From NCBI GenBank assembly GCA_016765135.1, contig JAESQN010000020.1:25399-89398 (forward strand): 64,000 nt of DNA, given 5' to 3'. The notes beneath the pieces are model-generated. The model did not search any database. It was not told where the DNA came from and saw nothing but the letters and a program-made list of their open reading frames with translations. Positions 25,662 to 34,045 of the stretch are shown here, one piece after another. The translations under genes were made by a program, and so were the position numbers. Within the stretch, counting starts at the first letter, position 1. Every line of letters begins with the position of its first letter. Origin of the DNA: Robiginitomaculum sp. (GTDB lineage Bacteria > Pseudomonadota > Alphaproteobacteria > Caulobacterales > Maricaulaceae).

Positions 25662-26894
25662 ATGCGCACCTTACTCCTGACTTCTGTAGCAGCTTTTAGT
25701 CTTCTTGGCGCCAGTCAAGCATTTGCAGCCGACGAGGCGGAAACACTTGTCGATGCCATCACCAATGGCAAAACCAATATCAACTTTCGCCTTCGCAACG
25801 AAAATGTAAGCCAGGACGGCTTTGCTGAAAATGCCAACGCCCTGACTTTGCGCACTAGGCTTAAATATTCAACCGGTGTGTTCAAAGGTTTTGCCGCCGT
25901 TATTGAGGTCGATAATGTATTGGCGCTGGATAATAATTATAACAGCACCATTAACGGACGTACTAACAGGCCCGTAGTTGCCGACCCTAAAATAACTGAA
26001 ATCAATCAGGCCTATCTGTCTTATACGGGTATTGCTAAAACAACCCTCAAAGCAGGCCGAGTGGCTTTAAATCTGGACAATCAACGCTTTATCGGCACGG
26101 TAGGTTGGCGGCAAAACGACCAGACCTATGATATGTTGGCGGGGATCGTTAAACCAAATGATGATTTGACGTTGACGGGCGGTTATGTGTGGAATGTCAA
26201 CAGAATATTTGGTGATGATAATCCATTGGGCAATTTGGACACAAATACATTTATCTTAAACGGTAAATATACCGGATTTGATTTAGGTAATTTGACCGCT
26301 TACGGCCTGTTTATTGATCTCAATGATACTGCCGTACTTGGTCTATCCAGCCAAACTCTAGGCATTCGTTTTGACGGCAAACAGAAACTTGGAAACGGTA
26401 ATGTTACGGCGCTCTATGAGTTGGAATTTGCCACGCAAAGCGATTATAAAGACAGTCCCCTTAATTATAACGCCCAATACTACCACATTATGGGCGGGTT
26501 GAGCGCAGGCGGATTTACGGGCAAAATTGGTTATGAGGTATTAGGTTCGGATAATGGTCTGGCCAGCTTCCAAACCCCGCTCGCCACCTTGCACAAATTC
26601 AATGGCTGGGCCGATACATTTCTCAACACTCCTGCGGGTGGTCTTGAAGATTTCTACGGTTCATTATTTTATAAAGTCGGTGGCGACAGCAAACTTAAAG
26701 GTTTGACATTTGGTGCTATTTATCACGATTTTTCCGCAGATGTCGGTGGTAGTTACGGCAATGAAATAAATCTATTGATCAAGAAAAATTTCGGGAAAAA
26801 CTTTTACGGGGCGTTGAAATATGCAAATTATAACGCCGATGGTTTTAGCGTCGATACAAAGAAAATGTGGGTGACCATCGGCGCGAATTATTGA
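25662..26894 (+). CDS. Outer-membrane beta-barrel (porin-like) protein
   Basis: The start is set at the ATG at 25662, which has AAGGAAA upstream and gives a clean signal peptide ending SQAFA. The upstream frame runs through the promoter. The mature part of about 388 residues is rich in alternating aromatic/hydrophobic strands. Examples are INFRLRNENVS, LTLRTRLKYSTGVFKGFAAV and TTLKAGRVALNLDN, and it ends in a barrel-type strand MWVTIGANY. It resembles alginate-export/OprD-like barrels in style but I cannot assign a family firmly. The FNR-type box and position behind narGHJI suggest it serves anaerobic nitrate respiration, perhaps as a channel for nitrate or nitrite; that is inference. Confidence 0.75.
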   Translation: MRTLLLTSVAAFSLLGASQAFAADEAETLVDAITNGKTNINFRLRNENVSQDGFAENANALTLRTRLKYSTGVFKGFAAVIEVDNVLALDNNYNSTINGRTNRPVVADPKITEINQAYLSYTGIAKTTLKAGRVALNLDNQRFIGTVGWRQNDQTYDMLAGIVKPNDDLTLTGGYVWNVNRIFGDDNPLGNLDTNTFILNGKYTGFDLGNLTAYGLFIDLNDTAVLGLSSQTLGIRFDGKQKLGNGNVTALYELEFATQSDYKDSPLNYNAQYYHIMGGLSAGGFTGKIGYEVLGSDNGLASFQTPLATLHKFNGWADTFLNTPAGGLEDFYGSLFYKVGGDSKLKGLTFGAIYHDFSADVGGSYGNEINLLIKKNFGKNFYGALKYANYNADGFSVDTKKMWVTIGANY

Positions 26895-26900
26895 TGTAAT

Positions 26901-27260
26901 TTAGCTACCACGCGGCAAAGGCGTACCGTAAAGTTTGTGGAAATACACACCGATACCGCGTGCATTTGGCAGGGTGTTATACCCGTTCGCTGGTGTTATC
27001 CGCACACCGTCTGGAATAGCCGCACCCTTGGGCAACACAAGGGTCGGACAATTGTGATTGCCGGGGCCAAGCAGATCCACCAGGCCTTGGCGCGGATGGG
27101 TTATGGTCTCATAGCGGATTTTTACGGCCTCTTTAATAGCCGGGAAATACGAAAGCACACCCCAAATTTCGGCACATTCCGGGCAATATTCCCGGCGATT
27201 GCCTAAATCTGTACTGGCCTCAAATCCGGGCGCGAGAAGAAATAAAATTGGCTTGTCCAT
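26901..27260 (-). CDS. DUF3088 family protein
   Basis: The 119-residue protein matches the pattern of DUF3088: ILFLLAPGFE at the start, then REYCPECAEIWGVLSYFP, then HPRQGLVDLLGPGNHNCPTL. The CxxC near residue 26 and a thioredoxin-like layout hint at a redox or glutaredoxin-like fold, but no activity is established. It is convergent with the barrel gene, 6 bp apart. Confidence 0.85.
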   Translation of the reverse strand: MDKPILFLLAPGFEASTDLGNRREYCPECAEIWGVLSYFPAIKEAVKIRYETITHPRQGLVDLLGPGNHNCPTLVLPKGAAIPDGVRITPANGYNTLPNARGIGVYFHKLYGTPLPRGS

Positions 27261-27320
27261 ACTGATATCCTTGACGGTGATTGCTTGACGTATCCATCAT
27301 TAAAGCCCATCTAGCCCCTC

Positions 27321-28565
27321 ATGGCAACTGATGTAAAATCAATCACACTGGGCTGTCGCCTGAACCTGCGCGAAAGCGAGGTTATGGCCGCCCATGCGCG
27401 GGCGCAGAAACTGGGCGAAGCAGTGATCATCAACACCTGCGCCGTCACCAATGAAGCCGCCCGCCAAAGCCGACAAGCCGTGCGCCGGGCCGTGCGCGAG
27501 CATAAGGGCGCCAAAATCATCGTCACAGGCTGCGCCGCGCAGATTGAGCCGGAGGTTTTCAAAGCTCTGGACGGTGTGGAGCGGGTGCTGGGCAATAGTG
27601 AAAAAATGCGCCAAGCCAGCTTTGCATCAAATGCAAAGTCCAAAGTCAGCGACATTATGCAAAGCCGGGATATTTCCCTTGGCCCGGTCGGGACAGCCAG
27701 CGAGCGCAGTCGCGCTATTGTACAAGTCCAGACCGGATGTGATCACCGCTGCACATTTTGTATCATACCCTACGGGCGCGGCAATTCGCGTTCCGTCCCG
27801 GCATCCGAAGTGGCCGCACAAGTCAGGGAATTGAGCGAGAACGGTTTTAATGAAGTCGTGTTGTCAGGCGTGGATATTTCGTCCTGGGGTGATGACCTGC
27901 CTGGCACACCAAAACTGGGCCAATTGGTCAGCGATATTCTGGAGGCCGCACCCGCCCTGCCCCGTTTGCGCCTGTCGTCTATTGACCCGGCGGAAGTTGA
28001 CGAAAAGCTGTTTGAACTTATGGCCACCGAGCCGCGCCTGACACCCTATTTGCACCTCTCCCTCCAACACGGCGACAACATGATCCTCAAGCGCATGAAG
28101 CGCCGCCACACCCGCGAGCAAGCGATTAAATTATGCGCCGACTTGCGCCGGGTACGGCCCGACATCAGTTTCGGCGCAGACATAATTGCTGGCTTCCCGA
28201 CCGAGACCGAGGAGATGTTCGAAAATTCTCGCAAGGTAATAGACGAGTGCGGGCTGGCCTGGTTGCATGTATTTCCGTTTTCGGCCCGCTCCGGCACGCC
28301 GGCGGCGCGTATGCCTTTGGTGGACGGCAAGGTGATTAAAGCCCGTGCTAAAATATTACGCGAAGCCGGTGCACAAGCCCAGGAACGGTTTTTAGCCTCA
28401 AGAGATTTTGGCCATGACCTGGCCTTGATCGAAAAAGGCGGGCTTGGGCGTTTGGCTGATTTCTCGCCCGTAAAACTCCCCGCTCATAATGCCCCTTCAG
28501 GGCAGTTGCGTACAGTGAAGATAACGGGCTATAGTGACGGCAAATTACTGGGGGAACTCGTGTGA
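27321..28565 (+). CDS. mtaB: tRNA t6A37 methylthiotransferase MtaB
   Basis: This radical-SAM enzyme adds a methylthio group to t6A at position 37 of ANN-decoding tRNAs. The 414 residues show the N-terminal cluster-binding domain (TLGCRLNLRESEVM, NTCAVTNEA, IVTGCAAQ), the radical-SAM CDHRCTFCIIPYGRG, and the following SLQHGDNMILKRMKRRH. The C-terminal TRAM domain is short. The N-terminal motifs place it in the MtaB branch and not MiaB or RimO. Its stop overlaps the GTG start of ftsY, so the two form an operon. Confidence 0.93.
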   Translation: MATDVKSITLGCRLNLRESEVMAAHARAQKLGEAVIINTCAVTNEAARQSRQAVRRAVREHKGAKIIVTGCAAQIEPEVFKALDGVERVLGNSEKMRQASFASNAKSKVSDIMQSRDISLGPVGTASERSRAIVQVQTGCDHRCTFCIIPYGRGNSRSVPASEVAAQVRELSENGFNEVVLSGVDISSWGDDLPGTPKLGQLVSDILEAAPALPRLRLSSIDPAEVDEKLFELMATEPRLTPYLHLSLQHGDNMILKRMKRRHTREQAIKLCADLRRVRPDISFGADIIAGFPTETEEMFENSRKVIDECGLAWLHVFPFSARSGTPAARMPLVDGKVIKARAKILREAGAQAQERFLASRDFGHDLALIEKGGLGRLADFSPVKLPAHNAPSGQLRTVKITGYSDGKLLGELV

Positions 28566-30352
28566 GCACGGACGACAAGAAAAAGAAAAAGGGTGGGTTT
28601 TTCAAACGCGCCTTTGGCTTTAAATCCAAAGAAGAAAAGCTTGCCGAAGCCGCAGCCCTAAAAGCCGAACAGCAAGCCCAGGTCGATGCCCAGATGGCCG
28701 AACGTATGGCGCTCATTAACGCTGCCGCCCTCAAAGCCGCCCGCGAACAAGACGAAGCTCATCTTAGCGAAGCGGAAAAAACCAGACTTGAAGCGGAAGA
28801 ACGCAAGCAGGCTGAAGCACAAGCAGTCAAAGACGCCGAAACCGCCAAAAAACTGGTCGAAGAAAAACGCAAGCGCAAGGAAGAAGCAAAGCGCAAAGCC
28901 GAGGAAGAAGCAGAACGCCTACAAGCAGAAGCCATAGAGTCCGAACGCCGGGCCACCGAAAAACTTGCACGGGAAAAAGCTGAAGCCGAGCAAATTGCCA
29001 AACTCAAACAGGCCGAAGAACAAGCTAAACAAGAAGCTGAACGACAAGCCAAGTTAGCAAAAGAAAAACTGGCTAAAGCTGAAACCGAAGAGGCAGAACG
29101 CCTGCACGCCGAAGCAAAAGCCGCGCAAAAAGTGCGCGAACAAGAAGCCGCAAGCCTCAAGGCTGCACGAGAACAAGCCGAAGCCGAGATTGCCGCACGG
29201 GCGGAAGCAGAGCGTCTGGAGGCCGGGGAAATTGAGGCCCAGCGTCTGGAAACTGAACGTCTGCGCGGCGAAGCCGAAGCAGAGCAAGCCGCCAAACGCA
29301 AAGAACTGGAAGCAAGGCTAATCCAGGAACAGGCCGAGCGGGTCGAAAAAGCCCGGCTTGAACGCGAGGTCTGGGACGCCGAGCAGGCGGCAAAGCGGGC
29401 GGAGCAGAACAAACAGGGTGAACAAGGTTTTCTAGGCCGCATTTCCCAAGGCCTCAGCAAATCCACCTCGGCCATGTCGGACAATATCTCCGCCATTTTC
29501 ACCAAGCGCAAGCTGGACGCGGAAGCTCTGGAAGATTTGGAAGATTTATTGATCGCGGCTGATTTCGGCGTAGGCCCAGCCACCCGCACGGCGGAACTTT
29601 TGGCCAAAGACCGGTTTGACAAACAAGTCACCGATACCGAAATAAAAATCGCGCTGGCCGATGTCATATCCGAAGTTTTGACGCCTTTGGAAAAACCGTT
29701 GGCCCTCACGGGTGCCAAGCCGGAAATCATGCTGTTCGTCGGGGTCAATGGCTCGGGTAAAACCACGACCCTTGGCAAGATCGCCAAACGCTATACGGAC
29801 GAGGGCAAAAAAGTCCTGTTAGCCGCCGGGGACACATTTCGCGCTGCCGCCGTCGAGCAGCTTAAAGTCTGGGGCGAACGTTCCGGCGCCCCCGTAGTTT
29901 CCGCCGACCTTGGTGCTGATGCATCAGGTCTGGTTTATGACGCTATCACCCGCGCCAAAGCCGAAAACTATGATATATTGATGATCGACACGGCGGGGCG
30001 CTTGCAAAACCGCACCGAGCTTATGGACGAGTTGGCTAAAATCGTCCGTGTCATTAAGAAACAAGACGACACCGCCCCCCATCATTCAATCTTAGTGCTG
30101 GACGCTACGGTCGGTCAAAACGCGCTGTTGCAAACCGAAGCCTTCCAAAAAACCGCAGGCATTACGGGCCTCATAATGACCAAGCTCGACGGCACCGCCA
30201 AAGGCGGTGTATTGGTCGCCCTCGCCGACAAGTTCAAACTGCCCATCCACGCCATCGGCATAGGTGAGCGCATACAAGATTTGGAAAATTTCAGCGCACC
30301 AGTATTCGCGGCGGCATTGTCAGGGATAGCAGATGCGGTGGTGGACGATTAG
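28562..30352 (+). CDS. ftsY: Signal recognition particle receptor FtsY with long charged N-terminus
   Basis: FtsY is the membrane-associated GTPase that receives SRP-ribosome complexes for co-translational insertion. Translation starts at GTG 28562, overlapping the mtaB TGA. Residues 1 to about 285 are an Ala/Glu/Lys/Arg-rich region that reads as a long coiled coil or single alpha helix. The NG domain follows, with GTPase motifs GVNGSGKTTTLGKIA near residue 394, DTAGR near 476 and TKLDGTAKGG near 539. The basic KKKKGGFFKRAFGFKSK start could bind lipids. At 596 residues it is longer than E. coli FtsY (about 500). Confidence 0.95.
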   Translation: MSTDDKKKKKGGFFKRAFGFKSKEEKLAEAAALKAEQQAQVDAQMAERMALINAAALKAAREQDEAHLSEAEKTRLEAEERKQAEAQAVKDAETAKKLVEEKRKRKEEAKRKAEEEAERLQAEAIESERRATEKLAREKAEAEQIAKLKQAEEQAKQEAERQAKLAKEKLAKAETEEAERLHAEAKAAQKVREQEAASLKAAREQAEAEIAARAEAERLEAGEIEAQRLETERLRGEAEAEQAAKRKELEARLIQEQAERVEKARLEREVWDAEQAAKRAEQNKQGEQGFLGRISQGLSKSTSAMSDNISAIFTKRKLDAEALEDLEDLLIAADFGVGPATRTAELLAKDRFDKQVTDTEIKIALADVISEVLTPLEKPLALTGAKPEIMLFVGVNGSGKTTTLGKIAKRYTDEGKKVLLAAGDTFRAAAVEQLKVWGERSGAPVVSADLGADASGLVYDAITRAKAENYDILMIDTAGRLQNRTELMDELAKIVRVIKKQDDTAPHHSILVLDATVGQNALLQTEAFQKTAGITGLIMTKLDGTAKGGVLVALADKFKLPIHAIGIGERIQDLENFSAPVFAAALSGIADAVVDD

Positions 30353-30426
30353 GGTGATTGGGACGCCCTGTGACAACTATCTTTCATCATTTTACTCTTG
30401 CAAGGTATAGCCAATCCACTTGGGAA

Positions 30427-30485
30427 TGATGCGTTTAACATAATAACTAAATTAGTTTAGTCATTATGTTAAACAATAAAGATTA
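30427..30485. repeat. Palindromic dispersed repeat (near-perfect 42-bp palindrome)
   Basis: A 42-bp palindrome at 30433-30474 (GTTTAACATAATAACTAAAT and its near-complement, two mismatches) is flanked by TGATGC on the left and ATAAAGATTAG on the right. The element at 56754-56811 has the same flanks and a perfect version of the palindrome. It lies in the 250-bp gap between convergent ftsY and the aminotransferase gene, where nothing else is recognisable. Confidence 0.85.
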
Positions 30486-30602
30486 GGGGAAAACTAGGGT
30501 CTGCTGACCATTAGGACAAGGCTTGTGACGCAACATCATTCCAGATGAATTAACTATACTTGCCGCGCATTCCCTCTCGCATTATTGTTTGCCTTCTACG
30601 CT

Positions 30603-31808
30603 TTAAAGCACCGCCAAAATACAATCCGCCAGCCTGTCTATGGTCTCAAACTTTGCGCCAGCTATGTTGATGCGGCCTGAGTTTAGGAGATAGACGGAAT
30701 GTTCACTGCGTAGTTTTTCTGCCTGTTCGGGGGTGACGGGCAGGAGCGAGAACATACCTTTTTGAGCTGCGATAGCCGCCGCCATTTGGCCGTTATTATG
30801 TGTGCCGCTTTGCGCCACGAGCGCATCTGCTAATGCGGTGCGCAAACCGTTCATGCGCACTCGCATATCTTCCAGTTCTTTGCGCCAGTCCGCATTCAGT
30901 TGTGGGTCAGCCAAAATCTTAGCCACCAGAGCCGCGCCGTGGTCTGGCGGCATGGAGATCATCCGGCGCATGGTCAACCCGATTTGCCCCTCGGCCAGTT
31001 TTGCCGCCTCGGGGGTTGTCGTCAATGCGGCCACAAGACCAACGCGTTCTTTATACAAGCCAAAGTTTTTGGAGCATGATGCCGCCAACACCAATTCCGG
31101 AAAGCTGTCCGCCAACAAACGCAGACCGTAACTGTCTTCATCCAGACCGTCGCCAAGACCAGCGTAAGCGATATCAACAAAAGGCAACAGGTCTTTTTCC
31201 AACATTAAATCGGCAATGGCCTGCCACTGCTCATGGGTCAAATCTGCCCCGGTCGGATTGTGACAACAACCATGTAACAGCACCGCGTCCCCTGCCACCG
31301 CATGAGTGCGCAGCTCGGCGCACATTTCGTCAAAATCTATGGTTTGTGTCTGTTTGTTGTAATAGGGGTAAGGCTTGATCGGCAATCCGGTCGAACCGAT
31401 TAGCGGTTGGTGGTTGGCCCATGTGGGTGTGCTGACCCAGACGGTTGCGGACGGGTTGGCAAGTTTGATCAACTCGGCTCCCAGGCGGAGTGCTCCACTG
31501 CCGCCCGCCGCTTGCGCCACCGCTAAACGCCCAGATGTGATAGCTTCACTATCCGCGCCAAACATTAACTCGCTAAACAAACGGTTGAAACTTGGGTTGC
31601 CCAAAATACCAATATATTTTTTTGTCGTCTCCTCGGCTAACAGCAAAGTCTCCGCCCGTTTGACCGCACCCATCACGGGTGTCGCACCAGACTTGTCTTG
31701 GTAAATACCAACACCCAGATCTATTTTATCCGGACTATGGTCTGCCGCCGCCAATTTGATCATGCCGACAATGGCGTCCGGCGGGGTCGGTTTTAAGTTT
31801 TCAAACAT
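30603..31808 (-). CDS. Aspartate/aromatic aminotransferase (class I, PLP)
   Basis: The 401-residue enzyme belongs to the AspC/TyrB subgroup: it opens MFENLKPTPPDAIVGMIK, has GCCHNPTGADLTHEQW, and carries the PLP lysine in AASCSKNFGLYKERVG. The C-terminal substrate arginine region is SGRINIAG. It transfers amino groups between glutamate and aspartate or aromatic amino acids. AspC and TyrB activities cannot be separated by sequence here. The gene is divergent from the alanine symporter. Confidence 0.92.
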   Translation of the reverse strand: MFENLKPTPPDAIVGMIKLAAADHSPDKIDLGVGIYQDKSGATPVMGAVKRAETLLLAEETTKKYIGILGNPSFNRLFSELMFGADSEAITSGRLAVAQAAGGSGALRLGAELIKLANPSATVWVSTPTWANHQPLIGSTGLPIKPYPYYNKQTQTIDFDEMCAELRTHAVAGDAVLLHGCCHNPTGADLTHEQWQAIADLMLEKDLLPFVDIAYAGLGDGLDEDSYGLRLLADSFPELVLAASCSKNFGLYKERVGLVAALTTTPEAAKLAEGQIGLTMRRMISMPPDHGAALVAKILADPQLNADWRKELEDMRVRMNGLRTALADALVAQSGTHNNGQMAAAIAAQKGMFSLLPVTPEQAEKLRSEHSVYLLNSGRINIAGAKFETIDRLADCILAVL

Positions 31809-31953
31809 GTGGGCCTCTTATGTGTGTACGCCACCTCGCTAACCGAAATTCCCCGCCATGAAAAGAGGCAAATGCGCACATAGACAAGATTACCAAATTT
31901 CCCTTTGAATTCCCGACATAACCCCCTATGGTCGCGCAAAATTTATAATCAAT

Positions 31954-33723
31954 ATGGGGAATGTTTCTGTGGAAAAATTTAATGAAATCGTTGCAACATT
32001 GGCGGACGACTATTTCTGGGGTTCAATAAATTCTATATTTAAAACAAATATTCCTTTCCTTGGGGAAATGCCAATCTTGGCTGTTCTTCTGCTCGGCACA
32101 GGTTTCTATTTAACCATCATCTTGCGGTTCATGCCCATCTTACGCATTCCTGCGGGCTTTGCGCTTTTGTGGAAAGGCCGCAAAGCAGGCAAAGGTGAAG
32201 AAGGGCAAATCACCCCATTTGCGGCGCTGATGACAGCGCTTTCTTCCACGGTCGGCACAGGTAATTTGGCAGGCGTTGCCACGGCAATAACCCTGGGCGG
32301 GCCAGGCGCGATTTTCTGGATGTGGATGACGGCTTTGGTTGGTATGGCGACAAAATACGCCGAAAGCATGCTCGCCGTGCGTTACCGTGAAGTGGACGCG
32401 GACGGGAATTACAAAGGCGGCCCCATGTATTACATCAAAAACGGCCTCGGCCCGAAGTGGAAATGGCTCGCCATTATCTTCTCGGTCGGGACGCTGGCAG
32501 GCGCAGTCGCCGCCGGAAATATGGTGCAGTCCAACGGCATAGCCGACGTGGTCAATGAAAGCTTTGGCACACCGCGTGTCGCTACCGGACTGATTTTAGC
32601 GGGCCTCGCCTTTGTTGTGATTATTGGCGGTATTAAAAGCATTGGCAAATTTGCCTCCAAGCTGGTTCCTATCATGGCATTCAGTTATGTGACCGCCGCC
32701 ATCATTGTCCTTATCATGAATGCTTCAGGTATTCCCGGCGCATTTAAATTAATTTTTGATGGAGCTTTTAGCGGGAACGCCGCCACGGGTGGCTTCTCTG
32801 GTGCTGTGGTTGCACTGGCCATTCGCGCCGGTATTGCCAGGGGTCTGTTTTCCAACGAAGCCGGGCAAGGCTCCGCCCCCATCGCCCACGCCGCCGCCAA
32901 AACCAAAGACCCGGTACAACAAGGCACCATCGCCATGCTCGGCACATTTATTGACACCATTGTTATCTGTACCATGACTGCCTTGGTGATTTTGACGGTG
33001 AGCGGTGATTTCAAACACAACCCCGCTGTATCTCAACTCAAAGCGTGTGCAATAAATTCTGCGGCATTGGGTAGTGAACAAAAAATCCGTGTCGATAGTG
33101 GTTTATTCACTGTTGCCAATGGCGATCATATGGTGGAAGTCGATGGCAAAATTATCAACAAAACTGATTTCTCGAAAGCTGACGTGGTTGCCAAGCTCGA
33201 TCAATGTAAAGCTTTGGCGGCAACGGGTAATACAGGCATTGTAATTGATGATAATGCCTATGCAGGTGTCATGGAGGATTTGCGCCTGCCCGTAGACAAT
33301 GCCTGGCAATCCGACCTTGAAGGTGCGCGTATAACGTCTGCCGCTTTTGCCGCAGGGATTCCTGGCGGTGGCTACATCATTACATTCGCCTTGATGGTCT
33401 TTGCCTTTACCACGATTTTGGGCTGGTCATATTACGGTGAGCGGGCAATCTCGTTTTTGTTCGGCGAAAAAGCCGTGTTGCCCTTTCGGGTTATCTGGTG
33501 CGTCTTTACGTTCCTTGGGGCCTTGCTCGCAGTAAAATCGGTTTGGAAATTGGGCGACATTGGCAATGCCGCCATGGCGGCACCCAATTTGATCGCCGTA
33601 TTACTCTTGTCCGGCGTTGTCGTCTCCATGACACGCGGCGGCAAGGACACACGCCCCATCCAACCCCACGACGAAAGCGCCCACGCCAAGGGATTGCACA
33701 ATGTTGACGGGAAGCCTGATTGA
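31954..33723 (+). CDS. Sodium:alanine/glycine symporter family protein with extracytoplasmic insertion
   Basis: The 589-residue inner-membrane protein belongs to the AGCS family: SSTVGTGNLAGVATAITLGG, then PGAIFWMWMTALVGMATKYA and GGPMYYIKNGLG are characteristic. The common length is about 450-500 residues. The excess is largely an insertion at about residues 350-458 between transmembrane segments, rich in Asp/Lys and with two cysteines, probably outside the membrane. Na+-coupled uptake of alanine or glycine is likely. GTG 31969, preceded by GGGGA, is an alternative start. Confidence 0.9.
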   Translation: MGNVSVEKFNEIVATLADDYFWGSINSIFKTNIPFLGEMPILAVLLLGTGFYLTIILRFMPILRIPAGFALLWKGRKAGKGEEGQITPFAALMTALSSTVGTGNLAGVATAITLGGPGAIFWMWMTALVGMATKYAESMLAVRYREVDADGNYKGGPMYYIKNGLGPKWKWLAIIFSVGTLAGAVAAGNMVQSNGIADVVNESFGTPRVATGLILAGLAFVVIIGGIKSIGKFASKLVPIMAFSYVTAAIIVLIMNASGIPGAFKLIFDGAFSGNAATGGFSGAVVALAIRAGIARGLFSNEAGQGSAPIAHAAAKTKDPVQQGTIAMLGTFIDTIVICTMTALVILTVSGDFKHNPAVSQLKACAINSAALGSEQKIRVDSGLFTVANGDHMVEVDGKIINKTDFSKADVVAKLDQCKALAATGNTGIVIDDNAYAGVMEDLRLPVDNAWQSDLEGARITSAAFAAGIPGGGYIITFALMVFAFTTILGWSYYGERAISFLFGEKAVLPFRVIWCVFTFLGALLAVKSVWKLGDIGNAAMAAPNLIAVLLLSGVVVSMTRGGKDTRPIQPHDESAHAKGLHNVDGKPD

Positions 33724-33794
33724 TTTAGCAGTAAGGTGGAATAGTATTGATCTCACTATACCTTCCTGTTTCTCGGTTTTGGGTATTAAAACCA

Positions 33795-33937
33795 ACCCCC
33801 GCACCCCGCTCATGCCTGTCTCCGTTCACCCCGGCGTAGGCCGGGGATGCAGGTATCCATAACCGCACTTTGCGGGGTATCCCCGATGGCACGGCAATAG
33901 ACCCCTGTATGCACAGGAGTCAGCGAGGTGTGGGGGT
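33795..33937. repeat. MITE-like intergenic element with imperfect terminal inverted repeats
   Basis: The ends (about 18 bp, ACCCCCGCACCCCGCTCA and the imperfect complement at 33920-33937) enclose hairpins such as CCCCGGCGTAGGCCGGGG. It occupies most of the 316-bp gap between the alanine symporter and the repeat-rich secreted protein; no gene is seen there. Confidence 0.6.
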
Positions 33938-34007
33938 AGACATTATTTTTTAGATTTTGGGTCCGAACAACAAATGCAAAATTTAAACCGGACAACGTAC
34001 ACCTCAC

Positions 34008-34045
34008 GGTGGATTACGCGTAAAAGGCGCTAATCCACCCTACGG
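34008..34045. repeat. Half REP-like repeat (GGTGGATTAC...CTAATCCACCCTAC)
   Basis: This is the right half of the REP-like pair found at 16.7 and 25.4 kb. It overlaps the last codons of the convergent gene at 34040, so the repeat supplies that gene's stop region. Confidence 0.75.

Noticed and set aside
13393..26894. Nitrate block as a horizontally acquired island
   Set aside because: Composition looks like the surroundings, there is no integrase or tRNA attachment site, and the repeats present are found elsewhere in the window too.
28759..29787. Long Ser/Arg-rich open frame on the minus strand opposite ftsY
   Set aside because: It mirrors the Ala/Glu/Lys-rich ftsY codons, has no ribosome site and no recognisable domain.
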